Notes under the pieces: generated by a model | Seen by the model: only the letters and a program-made list of their open reading frames with translations | Told to the model about the DNA's origin: nothing | Database searches by the model: none | Shown here: positions 33,399 to 43,848 of the stretch, in pieces | Numbering within the stretch: the stretch's first letter is position 1 | Layout: every line of letters begins with the position of its first letter | From: Candolleomyces eurysporus | Lineage: Eukaryota > Basidiomycota > Agaricomycetes > Agaricales > Psathyrellaceae | Reading direction: 5' to 3' | Assembly (NCBI GenBank): GCA_027579435.1 | Contig: JANBPK010001513.1 | Location: forward strand, 1 to 49,627 | DNA length: 49,627 bases | Program-made: the position numbers and the translations under genes

Positions 33399-33573
33399 GT
33401 GAGGGAGAGGGATTGAAACAGAACAGGCATCTTCGCTAACTTCGCCACCGTTATCGTCCCCGTGAGGTCCACGAGCAGGCTGGGTGTGAGGGAGAGGGGT
33501 TGAAACATATCAATATCAGTCATCTTCGCTAACTTCGCCGCCGTTATCGCCGTCGTGAGGTCCATGAGCAGTG
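33399..33573. repeat. Imperfect direct repeat spanning the velvet stop codon
   Basis: Two copies of about 77-88 bp, 33399-33475 and 33486-33573, each with GTGAGGGAGAGG, then CATCTTCGCTAACTTCGCC and CGTGAGGTCCA. The right copy encodes the last residues of the velvet protein and its stop. The left copy lies just downstream in the 3' UTR. Confidence 0.8.
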
Positions 33574-35006
33574 TCCAACTGCCATTTCCGTTTCATTGCT
33601 TTGGTTGTGTAGGGCGGACTTTCGCATTCGCTCTTTTTCCGCCTCCTCCGCTCTGTCTCCCGAATATTCAACCTAACACCCCATCGCGCAAGATGCTGCA
33701 GTGACCGCCCCAACGCTAATCAGTGACTGAGGACAGTCCAAAATGGGTATCGCACCTTCGTAAGCTCTGTCGAGGCTTGGAGTCCGGGGAATTCCTTCGT
33801 TGAGTATACCCGAAAGGGTCCACCATAACACTCTGCTTGCATATGCACTCGTTCATCCGGCATTACCCCCGGACGAGAGTAGATATCAAAGACCCGATAC
33901 CGAAGTATAAAATGGCCTTCCGTTTTAACAGCAAGGTCCTATAATAGGGCGACAGGTCCCCACACACACACACCCATTCAATATCAGCATCGCGTCACAC
34001 AAATCACACAAAACGACGGAGATGTGAGGTGAGGTCCGACGTACCGCGAATACGAAGACTAGCGATTTCTTCCCTTGATACTCCACCAAGTTGGGTTGGA
34101 CAAATGTAGCACCCACGAGGGTGCCTGTCACCTTCGATCCCTCCACGACCGGGAAATTGTTGACATAATGGACAACATCTAGATTCGCGAAGGAGGGTTA
34201 CAAGTGGGGGGGTGGAAGGGAGGGTCCAGAACGATGAGCCAGTCGGGTCGGAGAACACACAGTCTGAGAACACGGACCGTCTGGGTGGGGATCCGAACCA
34301 GAGTCTGATGATGAAATGATGCTTGGAGGAACCGACTGCGACCCTAGACGACTCTCGCTTTCCGAGTAGGAACGAGGGGTCGATGAGCCAGATGAATTGG
34401 ACGACCCAGACGAATGGCCATCCAAGCTTCCTCGTCGTTGAACATACTCGTTCGCGGGGACGGGGAATAGGTCGACGGTACAGACAAGCCCAAGACTTTG
34501 GATATCACTGTAAATTTCGACTATCAAGCGGTGTTCAAAGATGTCCCGTGCATACGTGAATACTTACTCATAGTTTGTCACTTCCCGCTCGATTCCTTGG
34601 TCAGTCCCCGAGTCGAGGACCTGATGTAGCTTCAAGAGCGCGACCGGAGGTGGATCCAACGGCCGACGATCTACACGAGCATACCTGGTAGGCGACCAGT
34701 GGGACCCGCGGGTGAGTCATTATCCAGAGTCCTTCACAAAGCGTCCAAAGACAACAAAAGGACTTACTTGCGTCCCAGATCAGCCTTTTGAATCTCGATG
34801 AGTTCCGCCCGCAAGCTGCCTTGCTGCGAGAAACGGTTTGCGTCCAAGGGGATGGGTTGTCCTACAGATGGAAATGAGCGAGTTGAGCATCAAAGACTGC
34901 GAGATGCAAAAATAGTGCCGAGTTTCCAAAGACAAAAAGGTTGCAGTGGGTTTGATCATGAAGGACACTCACGAGACCCAAGGTCCGCAATGGTACCATA
35001 CATCAT
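33516..35006 (-). CDS. Velvet-family transcription regulator (split velvet domain)
   Basis: About seven exons, roughly 310 aa. The velvet domain starts at the N-terminus (LRAELIEIQKADLGRKYARV, DRRPLDPPPVALLKL, NYDDIQSLGLVCTVDLFPVP). A Ser/Pro-rich insert interrupts it, and it resumes with NNFPVVEGSKVTGTLVGATF, KKSLVFVFADLAVKTEGHFI, LRYRVFDIYS, AECYGGPFRVYSTKEFPGLQ, LARWGVRLNIRETERRRRKK. The family binds DNA through this fold and controls fungal development and secondary metabolism; dimers form between velvet proteins. The internal insert resembles VelB-type proteins, but I do not assign a subtype. An in-frame TAA (about 34,195) shows that an intron must lie in the insert: its acceptor is at 34,179, its donor is uncertain (about 34,240-34,275). 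Start: first of two ATGs. A short basic/acidic tail ends EVSEDD. Confidence 0.88.
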
Positions 35007-36838
35007 GATCGATTTGTGGGCCTCAAGAAATCAGCTGGTGTGGGGGTGGCGAAGCGAGCAAGCCAGGGTCACAGTACCCTCGAGCCTTCGCCTGTGTCGT
35101 TATATCGAAGAGCGAGTCCCAGAAGCCGCGAAAGTCGACAAGAATATATCAAAGGCCCAACTGATAACGGTGGGGAAGGACGCCTGCCAAGCTGTTAAGT
35201 ACAGTCAAGTGTATACGTGGTCCCCAAACTGGACTCTTTTCGCAGAACAGGCAGAGCAGCCTCTAGAACGAGCGGAGGGTCGAGGAAGGCGTTTAACGAT
35301 GAGGAAAGAAACGACAAGGGAAGAGCTAAACTCCGGGAGAAAGGCGCAATCGCCAGTTCTTAACCAGGTCGATTCGAGATCGGTTCCCGATTTAGTGGTC
35401 ACCCGAATTCTGGGACAACATAAATTCAAGGCGACGGAAGGACGGCCTGAGTGCCCTCTTTTCACACCCTTTAAACTTTCTCTTTCCAATCACGCGTTTG
35501 GACAAATCCCGGAGTTTGAACCTCGGCAGAGGCCTGTTTACGCCAAACACTCGATTCATGGCTTCCTTTTGAGAGATGGGGGGCCGACAGGAGAGGATTT
35601 GCTTCTTATCACATTCCTGAATAGTCTTTTAAGGAACAGAATGAGGGACGAGGAGAGAAATTATGGGGTGTTGACCAAATTGCCGAGTTGCCTATCCCCA
35701 CTTTCCCCCGGATTCTGTAGCAATGTCACCAAGTACGACGATGAGGACAAGTGGCAAACTCCTCGTTGCAATGTGCTTGTACAAGGTTTGGCTAAGATCC
35801 TCGTTTTGACCAAAAAGAAAAGCCCCAACTGGATTCTATGGTAGCGTTCAGTGGAACCGATCTAATCGAGGCAATTGCAGAGCAGATAAGATGGAGCAAC
35901 ACATTTAATGAAACAGAGTCCCCCAAATGTTCCTTGCAAACCCGCGCTAGAGACTGTCGATCTGGTCTCAAAGTTCGAACGCCCTATCGTATGTCAGTAC
36001 GTGAATTGGGGTATAACGTATAGACTTGACGCTGGAATCCCGTTCTTCCTCTGAGAGTAACGTTAACCATGCTGGAAAGAAGATAACATTAAGCTCGCTC
36101 CACCCATCTTCTCCCAGAGAACTTCGTGAGTTATGTCGCGAAATGACGCTACAAAATGACCCTGTTCGTGCATTCCGAGGGTGTGGCGCTGTTCGTTTGC
36201 CGATCACTTGCAGTGAGCATTGGCCTTCATCCCGGCACGAGGGGGCGGGGATCTCGAACCGACAGCGATAACGGCTAGCATGTACGTGTTTACGTCTCCG
36301 AGAGAATTTCCGAAGACACTTCTTCTGAGAACAAGGGCCCACCTGTTTCATTTCGCCGCTGAAGCGCCGACGAGCCGGAGGTACTTGTCATAGACAAAAG
36401 AGACTATGACTGACAAAAGATCCACTCGAGGTGGGTGATTGCGAAGAAAGGCACAAACTAGTGATATCCAGACCTACCCCTACATTCACATTTAAACAAC
36501 TTGAGGGTGTTGTCAGTTGGCGCCAAGGGTGCCTATTAGGAAAGGTAAATTCTTTACGGAACCAGAGCGGAGCCAGACTACAGATCGCACACCTCTGCCT
36601 GGTCTTTCGCGGATGTCCAAAAACGGACGGGATGCGGCGACACCGATCGAATATGTTGGTTGGATCTCCCCACCGGTATTTTCACTCGCACATAGGACCT
36701 CTCAACATCCGACAATTCATAGGTTGCTTCATAATTTTGAATTAGAGTTCAACGGGGGACCCATTTTAACTCCTCTGCCATCGGTACTCTAAAGAACAAC
36801 GAACAGAACATGCTGCAGAGATGTCGCTCCACGGCAAT
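35007..36838. other. Intergenic, velvet gene to MnSOD gene
   Basis: About 1.8 kb between two minus-strand genes, covering the velvet promoter/leader and the SOD 3' flank. A plus-strand frame is open from about 35006 to 35844, but its product has no recognisable domain and overlaps velvet exon 2 antisense upstream. I see no supported gene. Confidence 0.35.
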
Positions 36839-37911
36839 CTACTTGGCGGCTGCAGTGAATCGACTTTCAGCCTCCTTGAAGTTGATGACGTTCCAAATTG
36901 CGTTCAAATACTGCGAAAGAATGTCAGTATGAAAACTGGGGTGAGTGGTTTCTAACCGACGTACGTCAGGCTTGACATTCTTGTACTGTGGGTGAGGTCA
37001 TTCGATTAGGCTCGTCAAGGTAAGTGAATGCAAAACGTCATCGCACCTGAAGGTAGAAAGCATGTTCCCAGATATCGACACCGATGATAGGGACGTGCGC
37101 TGAGGTCGCAAAAAGAGAACCTCCACTTAGCAAAACACNGGGACGAAACCTTGTTTGCTACTCACAAATAAGAGGATCCTGGTTGCTTGTTGTTACGACT
37201 TCAAGCTTCCCGGTGCCTGAATTATATCCCTGTTCCGAGAGAAGCCATGTAAGAAACACGACACAATACGAGACAAGATAGCAAACTGACGAGCCAGCCC
37301 CATCCGCTTCCTTGAATAGCGGCAGTCTTGGTGTTAAACTCCTTCTTGAACGCTTCGACAGAGCCAAAGTCCTTCTCAATGGCCTTCTTCAAAGGTCCTT
37401 CCACAAGCTTTCCACCATCCTGGCTAGCCGGGGCCAAATTCTTCCAGAAGAGGGAATGGTTAATATGGCCTGGGTTCGGTAACAGAGGTTGAAAGAGTTT
37501 AGAACACAAGGGAAAGGAGAGTCAATCATTTCGCCTAATTGGCTGGAACAGTAACCCATTACATACCTCCACCGTTGAACTTGATTGCAGCCTGGAGGGC
37601 AATCTGCTCCTTAACGGAAGAGGCACTGGCGTAAGCCTCCTCTGCTGCGTTCAAACCATTGACATAGGTTTGGTGGTGCTTCTGGTGGTGCAAAGTCATA
37701 ATCTCCTCAGAGATATATGGTTCCAGGGCCTGCATGTCACCGAATTACGATGAATTCCTCGCTGCAAACACACAACACAACCCTCACATTGTAAGCGTAT
37801 GGCAGANGGGGGAAGTGTTGCACTTTGGAAGCCTCGAACGTGGCGAGCCGATGCGGCGAAAGCACGGGCGACGTTGGGCTTGGAGAGAGCGCGAGCAGCA
37901 ACTGAGAGCAT
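36839..37911 (-). CDS. Mitochondrial manganese superoxide dismutase
   Basis: Seven exons, about 228 aa, converting superoxide to hydrogen peroxide and oxygen in the mitochondrial matrix. The N-terminus ([20 protein letters not shown]...) is a basic import sequence. The mature enzyme begins near ATLPPLPYAYNALEPYIS. Metal ligands are visible: His in [16 protein letters not shown], His in [14 protein letters not shown], and Asp and His in [13 protein letters not shown]. Other signatures are GSGWGWLGYN and [27 protein letters not shown] favours manganese over iron. The N at 37807 sits in a C run; dropping it restores LPPLPYAYN. The N at 37139 is intronic. Full length for the family. Confidence 0.95.
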
Positions 37912-38268
37912 GGTGGAATTGGGAGAGAGAACAGGTGGAGAACGTTGGAAATAAGCCCTCACAGCGACACGAATGAACCCGACATAAGGCCTGTCGTCAT
38001 AGATGACTAACCTTGCGCAAACACGTGAGATGCGACGCGACGCGCCAAGCCGACGCGCTAAATTTAGGTCATCCCGGAGTTCAGCGTACGAGACCTTAGG
38101 GGCGTGCAAAAAGGTATCATTATTGAGAAATTCGACTGGGAATAATTTATAAAAAAAAATGTGTCTACGTTAGGTAGCTAAAGGTCATGATCATGAAGGA
38201 GGGGTATTGAAGGGAGAGAGAGAGGTATGTAATACAAATACAAGTTACGTTTGAGGCAGACGGCGAAA

Positions 38269-40261
38269 TCAAAGAACAATGAAACTTGTCTGAGAGCCAG
38301 ATCTGTGATGCCAGCTTCGTACATCGCTCGACGAGATAGAAGAACGTGGCGACCGACTGTCCCATCCAGGGCTGGCCGGTAATTTTGCGGAGAGATTGTG
38401 CACGAATCTCCTTGATGCGTCCAAGCCGAAAGCCTTCGTCTTTCGCTCTAGCACTTGAATAGCGGCGGCATTTCCGTATTCGTCGTACACAGTGTTATAG
38501 ATACCCATTTGCTTCAGTCGACCGCCGCTGAGGGTTGGCCAACGATCTTGAGTATATTGCAGTGTAAAGTTTTGGATATTTGGATTCTCTTGGACGATGC
38601 GTGTCGCGCTCGTGGTCATATCCTCATCAGAGGATTTGTAGAGTTTGATGAGAGAAAACGATTCTAGGCTAGGGGCGTTGCGCAGTGCTCGAGAAAATTC
38701 CCTCTGTTATCGCAATCAGAGAAGGGTGTAACAGAATATAGCAGAAAGGACTAACCACTCGGAAGGTTGGTCGAGTAAAGCACATAATGTTAAGATGACG
38801 GAGGACAGGGCAGGCCATAAGGAACGGAGTAAACAGTTGACTTTCATCTTGCATGTTGAGCTGACCGGTAAAGGAGAGGTCGACCCATACGCTCAATGTT
38901 TCAATGTTAGGGAAGTCTTGCAAGGCGTTAAATGTCGGGTTGAACGAAGACGTAGCATGATGAAGTGACGTCAAGGTAAGATGCCTGATATTCTCCGGAT
39001 GTGGGATGCTCCTGAGGTACTTGAGGGGACCATGGAACGACTCTAGACGCGTCAAAGCAGAGAAAGGAAGCGCGAACGAAGATGGAAACGTGGGACTGCC
39101 GACGGCTTGCTGTAGTGCGATATGTTTCAGCCGTGGGTGCGTGGCGAAGAACTTCGAGAACGCCTGGTAATCCGTTACGGAAGAATTGTCGTCTTTCGAC
39201 CCAGATTGAAGAACCATATCACCCAGTGTAATCGACTTGAGCCTGGACCAGCGGCCCAATACCACAGTCCGGACATCGAAGAGACGGTGCGCAGGGGCTA
39301 CTGCGGATAACGACAACTCTTCTAATCGGGGGCATCGTTCGAAGAGCATCTCCCAGAGACGTCTGGGAAGCTTCTCAGTTTTAGGTGGCCCATCTATGAG
39401 ATGCATAAGACGCGAAGGAAGTAACATAACAGGTTCATGCTTACTTGCTAACCAATCTACCGACCGCGATTTCACCGAGAGAGAGAACTGTCTCAAATCC
39501 GAAAAGTTGAACAACTGAATGAAACCCGAGTCAATTAAATGTCTTTGATATTGTTAGAAGCTTTACGTACCTCGCTGGCCGGGTTGAGAGGATTCAAGCC
39601 AATGGTTGACCCCACACCTTTGAGTCGTGGGCATCTGCGGAAGTAATAAAATGATGTCAGAAATGACAATGTCAAGTCTAAACGACGTAAAAAAACCTAC
39701 GATTTCCTCAATGACGCCCATAGGTCGTCGGTAGGCATCTCCCAACCCTCCCATAGAAACGTCTCCAGTGACCGAAGGTTGGGGCTTATTCTTGTAATCA
39801 GATCAGCCACGAGACCTTCATGAATTTCCTCTCCGGGGACGGTCCATTCCAATTTGTTGGGGGACACAACGAGGCGACGGACATATCGAGCTATTTCCGG
39901 ATGTTTGGAGAGGAAGACCAGTGTCGATTTACACTGCTTGTTCGTTTTGAGCTCCACGTTCGAGTATAGATATGGTGCAAGAAGCGACCGCATGCGGGAA
40001 GACTGGATAAGATGGAAGGACGATGATCAACCAGGACGGAAAACGATAACAATCAGCAGGACTTACACAAAGACTGAGGCTGAGGACATCGCACAACGAT
40101 TCGCATTGTACACCAATCTCGTGTACGACGTGGGACGGGAGGGCCTCGATGTAAGACGGTGTCTGCGAGGCAACGGCAGGTGTCTGGGGCTGGCCCTGCT
40201 TGAAGTACTGCTTGAGCTTGGGTAGAGGACTGGTGGTTATGGAGAACGTCCTGCTCGGCAT
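38269..40261 (-). CDS. F-box-like protein with leucine-rich repeats
   Basis: Five exons, about 570 aa. The N-terminus carries an F-box-like helix set (SYIEALPSHVVHEIGVQCES, then the sequence around MRSLLAPYLYSNVEL), which would dock to Skp1 in an SCF ubiquitin ligase. The rest is a series of irregular leucine-rich repeats (for example ISPNLRSLETFLWEGW, CPRLEELSLSAV, WSRLKSITLGDM, HPRLKHIALQQA, PENIRHLTLTSL, FPNIETLSVWVDL, CPVLRHLNIMCF), likely for substrate recognition. A Ser-rich tail ends the protein. Such proteins form large, fast-changing families in mushrooms, and the substrate cannot be told. Introns have standard GT-AG ends (for example GTAAGT...CCAG after LSLC). Confidence 0.85.
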
Positions 40262-43200
40262 CGTCGCGATAATAGTGGTCTGAGGTGTGGGGGGAAAAAG
40301 GCAACCTTATCCGAGGCAGGGAAAACAAGGAGATAATATACCGAGCGTGTGTCAACCGCAGGACGTTCGTTTCTTACTCGGGAAGTGAGGCACCTATCCA
40401 GAATAAGGCGGAGGTGACAAGAGGAATGATGATATGATGGAGGCGTTTGGAGCCAAGTCGCTAGGCCCTAAGTGTTATAGCGCCCGCTTCTACAAAGATA
40501 CTCCATCTCAACGAGGAAATGGGAGGCAAGGATCGCTGGACCGACCAGATTCCTGCATTCCGATGATGGCGGTGACGTCACTTCAACATATTCTCTTCGT
40601 CCTTTTTCTCCAATATTGAGCCACCCCGGCTCAATCTTGCTCTGTTCTGTTGGGCCACGAGGTTGCGAATTCTGTGAGTTTCCATTTCTTGGTGTGCGGT
40701 CGACGGTTGTGGCAGCCACAGGGTCACCTTGCCTTCACCTCGGCACAAGAAACAAACCGATTCTCCGATGAAGCCGTGAAACTGTCCCAAATAGGCAACT
40801 GTCTGAAGAAAACGTTCAGGTCGAACAAAACACGTTCTGCTCGGTAGATTGCGTTCAAAACGCGTGCTTGGTCCCTAGGATAGCCTTCAAGACACACTCA
40901 ACCTTCTGCAAATCACCTACGAGTTCCGAATAATCGACCTTCGGCTTCTTCATCCCGTCAAAGATGCTCTGAGTTACCAACTGTGGTCCTCTCGACGATG
41001 TCGCAAGAACTTGCTGATAAGATAGGACCTTGGGCTAGATACGGTCTGGCCAGCTGAGGGAACCTCGGATTAGGACAAATTATGATTACAGAGCGCTTTG
41101 TCTTCATTTTGACACACAACCCTTTCAACGGTCCAGGCACTGCCTTCCAGAAATTTGTATAACAGACCAACGTAAATCTCCAAGGCACGTTGCAGAATCT
41201 ATTGTTGACATCAGGTCTACAACTCTGGAATATGCCATGAGTGGTCCTGTGGCTGGTCACCAGGTTCATTGGCGCCTAACTTGAACACCCAATAGAAGAG
41301 CACTTCTGTCAATTCAGTTGAACATGTGCAGAAATCTGTCTAAAAGCATTTCCGGTTTTACGATCCGCAGCGGAGCCAAGCTCACTTTACGAGAGTGCGG
41401 CCTTTTCGGGCACTCCGGGCCACATCCTATCTTCCTAGACGCCGTGGTAGGTGGACTCGGATTTCCTTGCACACATGGTCGCTATCGATATCAACAGCTT
41501 CATGACCTTGTCTTGCGCGATAAATCACAAAGAGTTACTTCAACAGCAGGTTCTCCTTGGAGCAATCTATGGTTTGGGCAGGCCTAGTTGCAGGTCCGAT
41601 GAAGCGGTATGTATTCCTTAGTCCCTCCGTAGTGGGTGCATAATCTAAATGAAGTGACTCTTGGCTGGCTCAGTGCCCCAATCCGCCATAGTGGCGTTAT
41701 CTTCAAGCACATTAAGTTGGCTGGTGCTGCACTCAGGGTTGCATACAACCCTTCACCTGAGCTTATCGATCCCGGGCTGCGTTACCCCTCGCTACGATTG
41801 TCCGATAACCTTCGTGTATCCAGAGTTGGATCAGCGCTCGCTCGGGACGAGATTCATATCGCTACAGCTATGTGATAAGTTCTACTCTGCACCAGCGCTC
41901 CTGATCCTGAAATCCTGCTTCTTCGCAGGAATCGGAATTGCGATCCCTGGAGCCTACATTGTAGCTGTATCTTGGTGCTGTATACACCACAGGTACAGAT
42001 GTCGTACACCTCACTATTGAAATCTCCCTGATAAGATAGGGTCTCTATTTATAGTATATGTAAATATAATGGCAGACAGCCTTGACAATGCCAATTCATA
42101 GGCTCCACAATGAAATCTCGTACTATATACGTTCATATTCTTCCAACTCCGAAGTCCTTCTTCGGCACCGTGCATTCTCGTTATGTTGTCGAGACTTGCC
42201 TGTCATCGCGCAATATTTCGAATCATTCCATGGCGCTGGCGCTTGGAGTGACTCCTTCGCCTCTGCTCGGTGGAAACGGATAATGTGGAAGCGGAAACTC
42301 GAAGGAGTTATCGATATACTGCCAGCGGCCTGCCACTAGTTTGACAACCTTTGGCCAGTCATGACCGGCGAAGACTAATTCCCAATAGCTCAAAAGGTAT
42401 AGTGCAGTGATCTGCCAGGCACCAAGACCAGACCGATCCTGTCATGACCCAAATTGTATTGGCCTCGATGCAGGTCACACAAAGGATTTATTGTCACCTT
42501 AGACGCCGACCCCGATCATGGGTCGCTTCGCCTTGCCTCGAGTCCCCAACGTGCCGTATCCTCGGAATTTCGGGTAGGGCGCTGCGGCTCGAAGGTCCAT
42601 GCCTCGCGCCCTTCTCCCTGTCAAATGAATAAGTGATTTCTTTGTCTAGAATTTAAATGTCGGCCATACAATCACAGCCGGCGCACCACGTTTCCATGTA
42701 AAGCTTTTGAAACGTCTAAAAGCACGATGAAAAGGTGTGTTGTAGCACCCCTTGTGTGGCGACCGGCTACCAACTAGAAGGCCAAACCAACGAATGTCTC
42801 TGATTGCAGTGGGCGGCCTCCACCTTGAGGAAGAAAAACAATGGAGATCGAATGGAATTATCCAAGCGAGAGGACCGCTCGTAGAACACCTGCTGGTTTG
42901 AACCAATTCACGTTCGAGGGTCTTTCGCCGCACATAACCTCTAACCAACGTGGGGTCAAGTGTACATGCATATCCATTTCACAGGACCACAGCTCCTTAC
43001 TATATCGATGGCACACGACTTGCGAACCCACGCTGGCCGAGAGAGAGAGATCCAATGTGCTTTTAATTGTAATTTGTGAAGACGCTACGTGTATATAGCA
43101 AGTAATCTATCAGTGAACGGTCTATTAGGCGCCATTTTGAGCGAAGGAGTTGGAATTGAAATGAGTGTGAGTGTGAGATCCAGAGGGCTATTATATCTAC

Positions 43201-43848
43201 GAGTGTCAAGGATATCTATCAATCAGGTCAGGTATACGAGTGTGCGCCAAGGAGATATCGCAAAAGGGACTAAAAATACAGCGCAAAAGGAAAGCGAACA
43301 TGCATGTGCAAGGAGAGAGAAAAAGAGGACATGAGGATGCCGAAAGGAAAAAAAAAAGTATCCCAACATATTTACAAAAATTTGATCCAGAAAGCGAGCA
43401 ATAACGGGATGAACGGTGATATATCTATGTAGAGTAGGAAAAATGCAGCAATTAAAGAGAGTGGATGTGATGGAAAAAAAAAGAGGTGGCGAGGTTTTGG
43501 TGATAAATATCCCGAAAGCGAAGAGAGAATGACAGATGCCGAACAGAATACAGAATGACCAAATGCAGCTTGAAGTAATCGAAAGATGAAAGAAAAACAT
43601 GCAGTGATATCATGAATGAAATGGGCGAAGGGGTATCTTGCAATGGGTAAATGAGGTGAATGATGTTTCAATGAAAATGCAATGGATGCAACGAGAAGTG
43701 ATCAAAAAAACAGAGAGAAACGAGGAAAGCAGTCGGCAGTTGATGGCAGGTTGACACAATCAATGATTCTCGCCCCTTCTGAGGATTGCTGTCAATGAGG
43801 GAGACTCATGCACGACACTAGAAAAAAAAAACTCGTTTCAGGAGTGAA
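40262..43848. other. Gene-poor intergenic region, F-box gene to large disordered gene
   Basis: About 3.6 kb with no gene I can support. The right third (about 43,220-43,750) is purine-rich on the plus strand and T-rich on the minus strand, giving Phe/Ser-rich spurious frames; it may be 3' UTR. The middle (41.3-42.6 kb) has moderately GC-rich text with short open frames, possibly decayed coding or transposon DNA, but no recognisable motif. Confidence 0.35.

Noticed and set aside
32978..33565. 195-codon minus-strand frame over the velvet 3' end
   Set aside because: Begins in the velvet 3' coding repeat in another frame and continues as Phe/Ser-rich T-rich text; more likely 3' UTR.
40468..40790. 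Possible zinc-knuckle fragment (CFLCRGEGKVTLW) of a retroelement
   Set aside because: Only two cysteines and no further Gag or Pol motif nearby.
43223..43671. Phe/Ser-rich minus-strand frames
   Set aside because: Result of T-rich DNA; no start, splice or domain support.
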